Below the pieces are notes generated by a model. It ran no database searches. It saw only the letters and a program-made list of their open reading frames with translations, and was not told the origin of the DNA. From Rheinheimera sp. D18 (lineage in GTDB: Bacteria > Pseudomonadota > Gammaproteobacteria > Enterobacterales > Alteromonadaceae), in NCBI RefSeq assembly GCF_004345025.1, contig NZ_CP037745.1:2232001-2296000 (forward strand): a stretch of 64,000 nt of DNA, read 5' to 3'. Positions 45,446 to 54,374 of this stretch are shown piece by piece. How positions within the stretch are numbered: the stretch's first letter is position 1; the number at the start of each line of letters is the position of its first letter. The position numbers and the translations under genes are program-made.

Positions 45446-45481
45446 GTAAAATCGCAATAAGGTGTATTTTAGCGATTTTAC
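45446..45481. promoter_or_regulatory. Inverted repeat in the rluD-bamD divergent promoter region
   Basis: Perfect 10-base repeat GTAAAATCGC (45446-45455) and GCGATTTTAC (45472-45481), 16 bases apart. Each arm contains TAAAAT in the direction of one of the two genes, so it may be a pair of symmetrical -10 elements, an operator, or both. Confidence 0.5.
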
Positions 45482-45526
45482 GTCAGACTAGACAGCCATT
45501 TAGCTCAAGTAGTAACGGATTTTTAA

Positions 45527-46273
45527 ATGAAAGTGAATTTTTTAGTGATTTTTCTGCTAGCAATGACATTAACTGCCTGTGCTGGTAAACCAAAAGACGA
45601 CCCAAATGCTATTCAAACAGCGCAAACCATGTACCAGCAAGCCAAAGAGGTGTTGGATAATGGGTTATATAACCGCGCCATTGACTTGCTAACGACGGTA
45701 GAAAGTCGTTATCCATTTGGCCCATTAGCGCGCCAAGTGCAACTCGATTTAATTTACGCCCATTACAAAGTGGGTAATACACCAAAAGCTCTGGCCGGTA
45801 TCGACCGTTTTATTCGGCTTAACCCGAATCACCCTGAGTTAGATTATGTATATTACATGCGCGGTTTAAGTAACCTGCAGGCGGATGAAAATGCGCTGCA
45901 CAATATCGTAGGTATTGACCGTGCAGATAGAGACCTTGCCAGCACCCGCCAAGCATTTGATGATTTTAAAACGATGCTAACCAGCTTTCCGCAAAGTAAA
46001 TATGCGCCAGAAGCAAAAAAACGCATGTTAAGTATTAAAGATACTCTAGCACGCCATGAATTAATTATTGCTGACTACTATATGCGTCGCGGTGCTTATT
46101 TAGCCGCAGCAAATCGCGGTAAGTATATTGTCGAATTTTATCGCGACTCACCAATGGTAGAGCAAGCGTTAGAAATTATGGTTGAAAGCTACGATAAGCT
46201 GGGTTTAGCGAAACTAAAAGACGATACTTATCAAGTGTTAAAGCTTAATTTCCCGCGAAACAGTAAGTTTTAA
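45527..46273 (+). CDS. bamD: BamD, outer membrane assembly lipoprotein
   Basis: Essential part of the BAM complex that inserts beta-barrel proteins. 248 residues with a signal ending in the lipobox LTAC (Cys18). Tetratricopeptide-like helices follow (about 30-230): ALYNRAIDLLTTVESRYPFG-like, ALAGIDRFIRLNPNHPELDY and AANRGKYIVEFYRDSP. Divergent from rluD, as is conserved in gammaproteobacteria. A long hairpin follows the stop. Confidence 0.97.
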   Translation: MKVNFLVIFLLAMTLTACAGKPKDDPNAIQTAQTMYQQAKEVLDNGLYNRAIDLLTTVESRYPFGPLARQVQLDLIYAHYKVGNTPKALAGIDRFIRLNPNHPELDYVYYMRGLSNLQADENALHNIVGIDRADRDLASTRQAFDDFKTMLTSFPQSKYAPEAKKRMLSIKDTLARHELIIADYYMRRGAYLAAANRGKYIVEFYRDSPMVEQALEIMVESYDKLGLAKLKDDTYQVLKLNFPRNSKF

Positions 46274-46282
46274 TACCGATAT

Positions 46283-46329
46283 TAAAGAACCGCTTTAATT
46301 TTGTTACGACGAATTAAAGCGGTTCTTTA
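46283..46329. terminator. Long bidirectional hairpin between bamD and radA
   Basis: Perfect 18-base inverted repeat, TAAAGAACCGCTTTAATT (46283-46300) and its complement (46312-46329), with an 11-base loop, between two convergent stop codons. There is little T tract outside the stem, but U-rich ends are part of it. Confidence 0.8.
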
Positions 46330-46331
46330 GC

Positions 46332-47693
46332 TTAAATTGCTTCTAGTGCTTCTGACAATTTTGTTACCGCAATAACTTCCATGCCGGCAATTGGCTCTTT
46401 CGGGCAATTAGCCGCGGGCACTATGGCACGTTTAAAACCATGCTTAGCCGCCTCACGCAAACGTTCTTGCCCGCTTGGCACTGGGCGAATTTCACCGGCT
46501 AGGCCTACTTCACCAAACACGACTAAATCGTTGGGCAAGGGTTTATCACGAAAACTAGATACTAGTGCTAATAATGTCGCTAAATCGGCGCTGGTTTCGT
46601 TTACCTTAACCCCACCTACCACGTTGACAAATACATCTTGATCAGCCATTTGAATGCCCGCATGGCGGTGCATTACCGCAAGTAGCATCGAAATTCTATT
46701 TTGCTCCATACCTAGGGTAACGCGGCGTGGGTTATTCAATGGCGAATGGTCTACCAAACCTTGAATTTCAACTAATAGCGGGCGAGTACCTTCCCATAAC
46801 ACCATGACAATGCTGCCAGATTGATCTTCTTTACCACGCGTTAAGAATATTGCTGACGGATTTTTAACTTCTTTCATACCGTGCTCAGTCATGGCAAATA
46901 CGCCCAACTCGTTAATCGCACCAAAACGATTTTTAGTACCACGCAAAGTACGATAACGGTTATCGCTGTCGCCATCTAGCATTACCGAGCAATCGATGCA
47001 GTGTTCTAGCACCTTGGGGCCAGCTAACGAACCATCTTTTGTTACATGCCCGACCATAATAATGGCGATATTATGTTGTTTAGCAAAACGGGTTAAATAC
47101 GCCGCACTTTCACGTACTTGCGACACACTACCAGGTGCTGATTGAATGTCAGCTAATTGCATTACCTGAATAGAGTCAATGACCATAATGCGTGGTTTTT
47201 CTTGCTCAGCCAAATGACAAATGGTTTCAATGTTGGTTTCTGCCAACATATTTACGTTAGCCGTGGGTAGTTTCAGCCGCTTAGCACGCATAGCCACTTG
47301 CTGAAGTGATTCTTCACCAGTGACATAGAGCACGCCGCCAGCACCGGCTAAACCACACATAATTTGTAACAGTAAGGTACTTTTACCCGCACCTGGATGG
47401 CCACCAATTAAAATTGCTGAGCCAGGTACTATGCCACCACCGAGCACGCGGTCGAACTCCGCAAAACCACTGCTAAAACGCGGCACAGCTTGTAAATCAA
47501 CCTGATCTAGCGGAATAACTTTTGCTACCGTTGCACCAGCATACCCTGTGCTTCTGTTTGATTTGGTACTGTTAGTACCTAAGCGCACTTCACTTACCGT
47601 ATTCCAAGCACCGCACTCGGTGCACTGCCCCTGCCAGCGCATAAAATCTGCACCGCAGTCGGTACAAACATAAGCCGTTTTAACTTTTGCCAT
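46332..47693 (-). CDS. radA: RadA, recombination branch migration ATPase
   Basis: Helicase-like protein of 453 residues that processes recombination intermediates. Zinc finger C-x2-C-x11-C-x2-C at residues 9-27 (CTDCGADF, CTECGAWN), RecA-like core with Walker A GGHPGAGKST (about 98), the RadA-specific KNRFGA motif (about 257) and a Lon-protease-like C-terminal domain (about 290-453) lacking protease residues. Length agrees with E. coli Sms/RadA (460). Confidence 0.97.
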   Translation of the reverse strand: MAKVKTAYVCTDCGADFMRWQGQCTECGAWNTVSEVRLGTNSTKSNRSTGYAGATVAKVIPLDQVDLQAVPRFSSGFAEFDRVLGGGIVPGSAILIGGHPGAGKSTLLLQIMCGLAGAGGVLYVTGEESLQQVAMRAKRLKLPTANVNMLAETNIETICHLAEQEKPRIMVIDSIQVMQLADIQSAPGSVSQVRESAAYLTRFAKQHNIAIIMVGHVTKDGSLAGPKVLEHCIDCSVMLDGDSDNRYRTLRGTKNRFGAINELGVFAMTEHGMKEVKNPSAIFLTRGKEDQSGSIVMVLWEGTRPLLVEIQGLVDHSPLNNPRRVTLGMEQNRISMLLAVMHRHAGIQMADQDVFVNVVGGVKVNETSADLATLLALVSSFRDKPLPNDLVVFGEVGLAGEIRPVPSGQERLREAAKHGFKRAIVPAANCPKEPIAGMEVIAVTKLSEALEAI

Positions 47694-47813
47694 AATTTAT
47701 TTTCTCAAACTAAATGAAAGGCATGGATATTGCTTTTCAATTTGTAACAACGTAGCGTACTACGGATTATAACCCTAAGATGCCAGCATTTTGGCATTTA
47801 ACCTGACTGAATT

Positions 47814-50336
47814 ATGACGGCAACCGATTTACAACAATATATTGGCGTAATTGACCGCATGAAAAGTTTGCTCAACTCAGCAGACTTCGATCAGGTATTC
47901 AGCTTATTAACGTCAGATTTACCAAAATCGAAACAGTTTCTGTTAAAAATGGAACTGAAGCGCATGGCACAGCCATGTAATTATTATATTGATTTGCGCG
48001 GTCACGTTGATGCTGATGTTAAACCCTATGACTATATGGGTAAAACACACTATATGGATGACAACGCGGTTAAAATATTTGAAACCGGTCTTAAACAGTA
48101 CGGCAGCTTTACTCTGGGTTTATATGAAGAAGTACTTAATACCGAAAATAACTTTCGGGTTATGCACCGCAAACAAACCGAAGAGCGTGTACGCAACGCA
48201 TTAGAGGGCGATGTTGACAATATAGATGGCGATTCAGAACAAGATTCCGAAATACCTGCGTTATATGCCAAGTTAATTAATTTTGGTCAGCACACGGCCC
48301 GCCGTGATGAACGCATGCACTTTAGTATTGATGTTGCACTAGAGATCAACGAACAACGTATTTCAGCAAGCACCAGCGACTTATCGGTATCTGGCTGTAA
48401 ACTAAAGTTACAACAGCCAGTTAAGGCTGATATTGGCCAGCTGGTAAAGTTACATTTTACCGCGTTAGAACAAGAATTTGTGTTGGGTTTAGCCGATGGC
48501 GTACTGTATAAAATTATCGATATTGAACAGCAAGCTACAAATAGTTACTGGCGTTTAGAGCGCCAGCAAAGTGAAAACGAAGCGCAATTTGCCGAATTTT
48601 TAAAACGCTTTATTAGCGGTAATAAACGGCGCTATAAGGTTAACCTAGACCACGTTAGTCAAAGTTTGCTCAGTAAAGGCTACGAACAATTTTTTGTGCC
48701 TCGCACCAGTAGCTTGCCGGTATTTATCGCCGTTAAAAATGGCCAACCAATGCCTTTTTGTGCCTTAACAACAGAATATAACAAACCAGTTTGGCAGTAT
48801 TTTCTTGATGAGCAACATCAAGCGGTGTTTATCAGTATTCTGAATGTTAAACGGCTTAAAACCATGTTACAAAAAACATCTGTAGAAATGTCGACCATCT
48901 TATACAGCTTTACGCATGCGGTTCAGGGCAAACTGTTTTTCTATTCTGCAACCAGTGAAGAGCTAGCTGAGTCTGAACAATTAAAAGAACTATTTCTTGG
49001 TTTTGGTGCCAGCAAACTCAGTTGGCGTGTGTTCCATCTTAACTTACAACGCACCCGTGCAGCGCTAGCAGAAATACCAGCCACTATTCCGGAACAAAGC
49101 TCAGTTAAGGCGCCAGCGCCGTTAAGTAACTTGATAAAACAGTTTATTCAAGATGTGCGCTACATTGTTAGCCTAAGCGATATAACGGGTAACGAAAATA
49201 CATTTTGGTACCAAAGTTATCCGGTAGATCAACAACAGTTAAAGCTATTAGCACAATTTGGCCATAAGAAATTAGTTAATCAACCGCCGTGCGAAGCTGT
49301 GGCGGTGCAATATGTAAACTTGCGCTCAGAATCACGTTATTTATATAAAACTGCGGTAACAGTAGCTGAACGCGATAGCCCTTTGGCATTTAGCGGTCAC
49401 AGCCGTGATTTTTCCTCTAAAGGGTTGCAGCTCGAAACCACCTTGCCGGTGCGGTATAAAAAAGGTGATGTCTTACTATTAAGCCTGCCCGATATGCAAA
49501 AAATCAGCAATAAATATGCATTGAGTGCATTACCTTACGAAGTAATGGCTGTAAGTAAAAGCCGCACTATTATGAACTTACGCGCGATTGAAGGCAGTGA
49601 GCCTCATACCGGAAGATTGTTTTTTCAACAGCTGATTCAAAATAATCGCGCTAAATTAACCTTAGCCGAAGAAAGCCCTAAATATCCTGGTCTAGCTTTA
49701 GCCCTGCGCAACCTATACATGAATGCGCACAGCCATTTTACACTTTACGTACATCGCAAGGGCCTTCGTTACGAAATTAGTACCCTCGCTAAAGGCAGCC
49801 AAGGTAATAGCTTGCACCAATTGCTGAGCATGTATAGTGGTGATGCGCAGCAATTAGATTTGGCGTTAATTCTACAAAATAACGCAATTAGCCTACACTT
49901 TGCACAACAACTAAAACAAATGAAGCGCTTTGATGCTCCTCGTGCTTTTGAGCTATTTATTGTTGTTGACCGCACATCTGCCATGCCCACGCTAGAATGC
50001 CGCTACGATTATGAGTTTATCTCCGAGCAAGCTAAACAACAATTTGTGTTAGCCGCAGTACAAAATAGTATTTTGTTTTGCTATAAATTGCTGTTGTCGC
50101 GCACCGGCCGCCCCGATACTGAATTTATTGCACCAGAGCTTACTTACATCAGCACTTACGCTATTCATAAAGCTAAGCAACTAGAAGAAGAATTGTGGAG
50201 TGTCGCGGGGGTAATAGATGTTATAGATATTTCTGCCGAAATACCTTGGCGCTTCGGTGCATCAACTGAGCAAAGCCAGCAACAAAACGCAAAGCAGCAG
50301 GCATTACTAGCTCAATTGCAGCAGCCAGTCACGTAG
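47814..50336 (+). CDS. Large cytoplasmic protein with two PilZ domains
   Basis: Protein of 840 residues without signal or membrane segment. Two PilZ domains are recognisable. The first has RRDER (about 161) followed by DLSVSG (about 188); the second has RSESRY (about 504) and DFSSKG (about 531). Both keep the R-x3-R and (D/N)-x-S-x2-G residues that bind cyclic-di-GMP, so it may sense the messenger at two sites. The stretches between and after (about 270-490 and 600-840) are not recognised. The C-terminus is Gln-rich. The partner of this probable effector is unknown; the GGDEF-EAL protein in this window could feed it. The stop overlaps the convergent hydrolase gene by 30 bases. Confidence 0.8.
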   Translation: MTATDLQQYIGVIDRMKSLLNSADFDQVFSLLTSDLPKSKQFLLKMELKRMAQPCNYYIDLRGHVDADVKPYDYMGKTHYMDDNAVKIFETGLKQYGSFTLGLYEEVLNTENNFRVMHRKQTEERVRNALEGDVDNIDGDSEQDSEIPALYAKLINFGQHTARRDERMHFSIDVALEINEQRISASTSDLSVSGCKLKLQQPVKADIGQLVKLHFTALEQEFVLGLADGVLYKIIDIEQQATNSYWRLERQQSENEAQFAEFLKRFISGNKRRYKVNLDHVSQSLLSKGYEQFFVPRTSSLPVFIAVKNGQPMPFCALTTEYNKPVWQYFLDEQHQAVFISILNVKRLKTMLQKTSVEMSTILYSFTHAVQGKLFFYSATSEELAESEQLKELFLGFGASKLSWRVFHLNLQRTRAALAEIPATIPEQSSVKAPAPLSNLIKQFIQDVRYIVSLSDITGNENTFWYQSYPVDQQQLKLLAQFGHKKLVNQPPCEAVAVQYVNLRSESRYLYKTAVTVAERDSPLAFSGHSRDFSSKGLQLETTLPVRYKKGDVLLLSLPDMQKISNKYALSALPYEVMAVSKSRTIMNLRAIEGSEPHTGRLFFQQLIQNNRAKLTLAEESPKYPGLALALRNLYMNAHSHFTLYVHRKGLRYEISTLAKGSQGNSLHQLLSMYSGDAQQLDLALILQNNAISLHFAQQLKQMKRFDAPRAFELFIVVDRTSAMPTLECRYDYEFISEQAKQQFVLAAVQNSILFCYKLLLSRTGRPDTEFIAPELTYISTYAIHKAKQLEEELWSVAGVIDVIDISAEIPWRFGASTEQSQQQNAKQQALLAQLQQPVT

Positions 50337-51200
50337 TTCAACAAAGTGATCGGTTACCGCTAAAGGATGCGTTAACATCGAAATATGATCATAGTTGTGC
50401 TGATAACCATTACTGGTTGCTAACAATCTAAAATTTGCCTGAGGTGTGGTTTCTGCAATAAAGGCTTTCACATCATTAGGATGGCCAAGTAAACGATCAT
50501 TTTTCGCAGCAAAGTGCAGTACTGGTGGCCACTGTAACTGCTGGCTAGCTTGGGCATAGTTAAAGTTATCGCTAAGATCGACAAAGGGTTCACCCTTTAT
50601 CCAATGCACGGTATCTTGCAAAAACTGGCTTGGTTCATCATCTGCACCAAGTCGTAATGTACGCGCCGGAAAATAATCACATTTTTTACTTAACCAAGGC
50701 GCAATCGTGTTCCATATTAGGTTTATTTTTAGATAGCGCTCTAAGCTCTGAACACTGATCACCCGCTTAGAACCGAAACATACAATACCGGCCACCTTTA
50801 CGGTACTAGCAGGACATCTAGCTAAGCTTGCCATCGCCAATACGCCGCCCCAAGAATGCGCAATCAATATTAACGGTTGTTGCTGCAACTGATAAACATA
50901 GTCAATTAACGCCGGTATATCGCGTGTAATCATTTGCTGCTGGCTTTGATTAAAGCCAGTAGAAACATGCGGTTTAGATAAACCTCGGCCAGCAAAATCA
51001 GCGCAATACACCATAAAGCCTTGGTCTGCTAGGTAACAACCCAACCCTTTACCAGAATGGCTATAAAAAATACGGCTGTTTTCTATAGCACCGTGCAGCA
51101 TCAGCACTGGCGCCTGTACTGGTTGATTCGGTAATAAATGGCGAATATGTAATTTATAGGGTGCTAACTCAAGGTATAACGAGCTTTGTTTATGTTTCAT
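50307..51200 (-). CDS. Alpha/beta hydrolase, lysophospholipase-like
   Basis: Protein of 297 residues without a signal peptide. The nucleophile elbow is LIAHSWGG (about 113-120), oxyanion-hole sequence VLMLHGAIENSR (about 32), acidic residue in FAAKNDRLLG and the catalytic histidine in HNYDHISML near the C-terminus. Resembles esterases and monoacylglycerol lipases; the substrate is open. It begins two bases after the serB stop, so it is in an operon with serB, and its last codons overlap the PilZ gene on the other strand. Confidence 0.85.
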   Translation of the reverse strand: MKHKQSSLYLELAPYKLHIRHLLPNQPVQAPVLMLHGAIENSRIFYSHSGKGLGCYLADQGFMVYCADFAGRGLSKPHVSTGFNQSQQQMITRDIPALIDYVYQLQQQPLILIAHSWGGVLAMASLARCPASTVKVAGIVCFGSKRVISVQSLERYLKINLIWNTIAPWLSKKCDYFPARTLRLGADDEPSQFLQDTVHWIKGEPFVDLSDNFNYAQASQQLQWPPVLHFAAKNDRLLGHPNDVKAFIAETTPQANFRLLATSNGYQHNYDHISMLTHPLAVTDHFVELRDWLLQLS

Positions 51201-51202
51201 AC

Positions 51203-52285
51203 CTAGTCGATTAAATACAATAACTGTAACAATGAGCCATGGCGAATAGCGGCTTTGGCTTGCGCCTGCACCTTAGGTTTAGCGTGAAATGCCACACCTA
51301 ACGCCGCTACATTTAGCATCGGAATATCATTCGCACCATCGCCAATAGCAATGGTTTGGCTATGGCTAATATTATAAGCCGTGGCCAACTGCTGCACCAC
51401 ACGCGCCTTAGCATTGGCATCAATAATATTGCCAAGCACCTTGCCCGTTAACTTGCCATCAATAATTTCAAGTACGTTAGCAAAGGTTGCCGTTAGCCCC
51501 AGTTGCTGCTGCAGTGCGTTGGTGAAATAAGTAAAGCCACCTGAAGCAATAGCCACCTGCCAGCTATGCGCCTTTAAATGCGCTACCAGTTCGGTTAAGC
51601 CTGGCATTAACGGTAAGGTAGCTAACACTTGCTGCAGTACTTGCTCTGGCGCGCCTGCAAGTAAGGCTACACGCTCGGTTAGGCTTTGCGTAAAATCTAG
51701 CTCACCATTCATCGCGCGCGCGGTCACTGCGGCTACCTGTTCGCCGACCCCCGCCAGTTTGGCAATTTCATCAATACACTCGATGGCAATAGCGGTTGAA
51801 TCCATATCCATTACCAACAAACCGGGCTGACAAAGTATAGGCCTTACCGGTAAGTAAACTACCTCAATTGCCAAACGAGCAGCCAAGTCGTTAAGCTGTT
51901 GTTGCAACTTAAACGTTAACGGTTGCTTTAGTTGCAACTCTAACGCCCCCGTCAGCGCTTTATGGGGTTGATACACTCGACAAGCTAATGTGGCATCGGT
52001 TTCAACCACTATTTGCAGCACCTCGGCTAAAGCAGACCAATTTAACTTCGTACCAAATAGCCGTATAACATTAGAGAAGTCACTAACCGTGTTTAGCACA
52101 AAGCTGGCCCCCTGTTGCAACGGTAACACATGCTGAGCATGCAGCGCTAAACCTTGCTTTTGCCTCTTTAATTGATAGTTATTACCAGCAGCTAACTGGC
52201 CGAAAAGTGGCTCAGTTGACGGTTGTGCAAGACAAACCTGATAGAAGAACGACACGAAAGTACCTATACTTGGTAACACAGCCAT
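51203..52285 (-). CDS. serB: SerB, phosphoserine phosphatase
   Basis: Last step of serine synthesis. 360 residues: an N-terminal region (about 1-145) and the HAD-type phosphatase core with nucleophile motif DMDSTAI (about 155), SGGFTYF (motif II) and GDGANDIPML (motif IV). E. coli SerB has 322 residues; the extra length is N-terminal. Divergent from the ytjB-like gene, as in enterobacteria. Confidence 0.96.
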   Translation of the reverse strand: MAVLPSIGTFVSFFYQVCLAQPSTEPLFGQLAAGNNYQLKRQKQGLALHAQHVLPLQQGASFVLNTVSDFSNVIRLFGTKLNWSALAEVLQIVVETDATLACRVYQPHKALTGALELQLKQPLTFKLQQQLNDLAARLAIEVVYLPVRPILCQPGLLVMDMDSTAIAIECIDEIAKLAGVGEQVAAVTARAMNGELDFTQSLTERVALLAGAPEQVLQQVLATLPLMPGLTELVAHLKAHSWQVAIASGGFTYFTNALQQQLGLTATFANVLEIIDGKLTGKVLGNIIDANAKARVVQQLATAYNISHSQTIAIGDGANDIPMLNVAALGVAFHAKPKVQAQAKAAIRHGSLLQLLYLID

Positions 52286-52348
52286 GGCATGCTAGCCGCA
52301 ATTACGCTGTTAACTAGGCGTAATAACGACTAACTTAGCCGGTGTTTT

Positions 52349-52951
52349 ATGGACATTATGCAGAACGATATCGCAATACCCAGCAGCACTTCAAGCACTA
52401 TTAAGTTAGCGCAAGTTGCTATTTCTATTCTAGGTATTTGGCTGTTGCTGCATTTATGGGTATTAACACAACAACAAGGTAAGCAACTGCTGCAACAACA
52501 AAGTAGCCAGCTGATGCGCGAAACTACCGTTGCGTTAGCACACACCGCGGCTTACTTAATTGAACATGACCAGCTAGATGGCCTAGAACAACTAACACAA
52601 AACCTCGCAGATAATCCCTATGTGTATGATGTTGTTGTATATGACGCGAACGGTGTGCGTATGAGTTGGTCTGAAAATAGTGCTCCCGCACGTTTACTTT
52701 ATGCTCCTAGTCAAAAACAACCACTACGGCCGATGGTGCAGCCAATTATTAAAAATCAGCAGCTATTAGGTTACATAAAATTAAGTTTACGCCAGGATAC
52801 GACGTTAAATGACATTAGTTTGTCGTGGCAACGTTTAATGCAGCAACTGCTGCTAATGCTGATACTGGCCGGTGCTATTGGCTTTTTATTGCGCCGTGGT
52901 TTTTCTCGCTTCTCTCGGCAATCAATACGGCTACGTCACCCTAAGTCGTAA
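52349..52951 (+). CDS. ytjB: YtjB/Smp-like membrane protein
   Basis: Protein of up to 200 residues: N-terminal membrane segment (about 18-38), a periplasmic domain (about 40-160; sensor-like fold) and a second membrane segment (about 163-183) ending in a short basic tail. It resembles Smp/AhpA, whose role is not settled. The position divergent from serB is the same as in E. coli. An alternative ATG lies at 52358, preceded by GGA. Its last 21 bases overlap the convergent TatD gene. Confidence 0.8.
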   Translation: MDIMQNDIAIPSSTSSTIKLAQVAISILGIWLLLHLWVLTQQQGKQLLQQQSSQLMRETTVALAHTAAYLIEHDQLDGLEQLTQNLADNPYVYDVVVYDANGVRMSWSENSAPARLLYAPSQKQPLRPMVQPIIKNQQLLGYIKLSLRQDTTLNDISLSWQRLMQQLLLMLILAGAIGFLLRRGFSRFSRQSIRLRHPKS

Positions 52952-53743
52952 AACGTCAACGCTGTTTTGCCACAACTGAGCGGCAATCTGTTCTCGAGGT
53001 TCAGAACGTAACTGACAAAGCACGTTAAATACTGCCACTAACTGTGCAGGGGTATTTACCTGCCCTTGAAACCCAGATAACGGCATAGCGGGAGCATCAG
53101 TTTCTAACACCAAACAACTAAGCGGTAATTTTCGAATGCTGTTGCGGGTTTTCCCTGCCCGTTCATAAGTAATGGTGCCACCAATACCCAGCTTAAAACC
53201 TTGTTCAATAAAGGCATGCGCTTGTTGCTGACTGCCAGAAAATGCATGCAAAATACCACCTTGGTTAAATTGCTGCTGCTTTAACGCTGCCAATAATTGA
53301 GGCTGACTTTTTCGATGATGTAAGACCACCGGTTTATTATATCGAGCAGCGACAGCTAATTGAGCACTAAACAGCAGTTGTTGCTGCGCAAAGGTATCGG
53401 TAGGTAGCATAAAATCTAGGCCTATCTCGCCCACCGCGCATACTGCGTCGCTATGTTGGCTAAGTAGTAGTTCTAAAGTATCAACTGAGGTCAAGGTATA
53501 GCTTGCAGCCCACCACGGGTGAATACCCAGTGCAATATGCCAATAAGGGTGCAACGCCTGTAATTTTAATAAATTAGGCCAAGCTCTCGCTTCAACTGCA
53601 GGTATTAATAGCGCAGCAACACCAGCGGCTTGGGCTTGCTGCCATATAGCGTCTTGCGAGCTTGCCAACTCAGGCAAGTCAAGATGACAATGGGTATCAA
53701 ACAACCGTAGCCGGCTATTTGATTCCGCTGCAGCTACGGACAT
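52931..53743 (-). CDS. TatD family metal-dependent hydrolase
   Basis: TIM-barrel deoxyribonuclease-type enzyme of 270 residues. Metal ligands are in FDTHCHLDLPEL near the start, in GEIGLD (about 107), in VLHHRKS and HAFSGS, and in LETDAPAMPL. Members include TatD, YcfH and YjjV of E. coli; YjjV is the closest in neighbourhood. Its ATG lies inside the last codons of pdxH (ten-base overlap), so the two are coupled. Confidence 0.9.
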   Translation of the reverse strand: MSVAAAESNSRLRLFDTHCHLDLPELASSQDAIWQQAQAAGVAALLIPAVEARAWPNLLKLQALHPYWHIALGIHPWWAASYTLTSVDTLELLLSQHSDAVCAVGEIGLDFMLPTDTFAQQQLLFSAQLAVAARYNKPVVLHHRKSQPQLLAALKQQQFNQGGILHAFSGSQQQAHAFIEQGFKLGIGGTITYERAGKTRNSIRKLPLSCLVLETDAPAMPLSGFQGQVNTPAQLVAVFNVLCQLRSEPREQIAAQLWQNSVDVLRLRVT

Positions 53744-54372
53744 AACCTTGCGATGTTCCAGCTGCCATCGGCTTGCTTGGTATACATAAAGCGATCATGC
53801 AAACGGTGTTCTCCACCTTGCCAAAATTCAATTTTGTGTGGGCGCACCAAAAAGCCGCCCCAAAACGAGGGTAAAGGTATTTCACCCTCTGCAAACTTGT
53901 GCTTAATTTCAGCAAATTTTTGCATTAAAGCCAAACGAGTTGATACCGGTCGACTTTGCTCTGACGCCCAAGCCGCCAGTTGGCTTTCTTTGGGTCGTGA
54001 CAAAAAATATTTCGCTACTTGCGCCGACGACACGCGCTCAGCAGTGCCATAAACAATAACTTGCCGCTCTAACGGATGCCACGGGAAATGCAAACAGACT
54101 TTGGGATGAGCCGCAAGCTCAGTGGCTTTACGGCTGCCCAAATTGGTATAAAAGGTAAAACCGTTAGTGTTTACATCTTTAAGTAATACTAAACGTTGCG
54201 ACGGCTGGCCATCGGTATCAACACTCGCCACGCACATTGCAGTCGGATCAGGCAACTCAGCCGCTATCGCGTCCTTTAGCCATTGCTCAAACTGCGCTAT
54301 TGGATCAACATTCAGCTTATCTTGCTCAAGTTTATCTTTAGTGTAGCTGCGGCGAATATCATCGATTTTCAT
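53734..54372 (-). CDS. pdxH: PdxH, pyridoxamine/pyridoxine 5'-phosphate oxidase
   Basis: FMN enzyme that makes pyridoxal 5'-phosphate. 212 residues, with AMCVASVDTDGQPSQRLVLLK, GFTFYTNLGSRKATEL, LHFPWHPLERQVIVYG and the C-terminal HRLHDRFMYTK and WNIARLCP blocks that line the FMN and substrate sites. Length near E. coli PdxH (218). It starts two bases after the argS stop and overlaps the TatD gene, forming an operon. Confidence 0.97.
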   Translation of the reverse strand: MKIDDIRRSYTKDKLEQDKLNVDPIAQFEQWLKDAIAAELPDPTAMCVASVDTDGQPSQRLVLLKDVNTNGFTFYTNLGSRKATELAAHPKVCLHFPWHPLERQVIVYGTAERVSSAQVAKYFLSRPKESQLAAWASEQSRPVSTRLALMQKFAEIKHKFAEGEIPLPSFWGGFLVRPHKIEFWQGGEHRLHDRFMYTKQADGSWNIARLCP

Positions 54373-54374
54373 CT

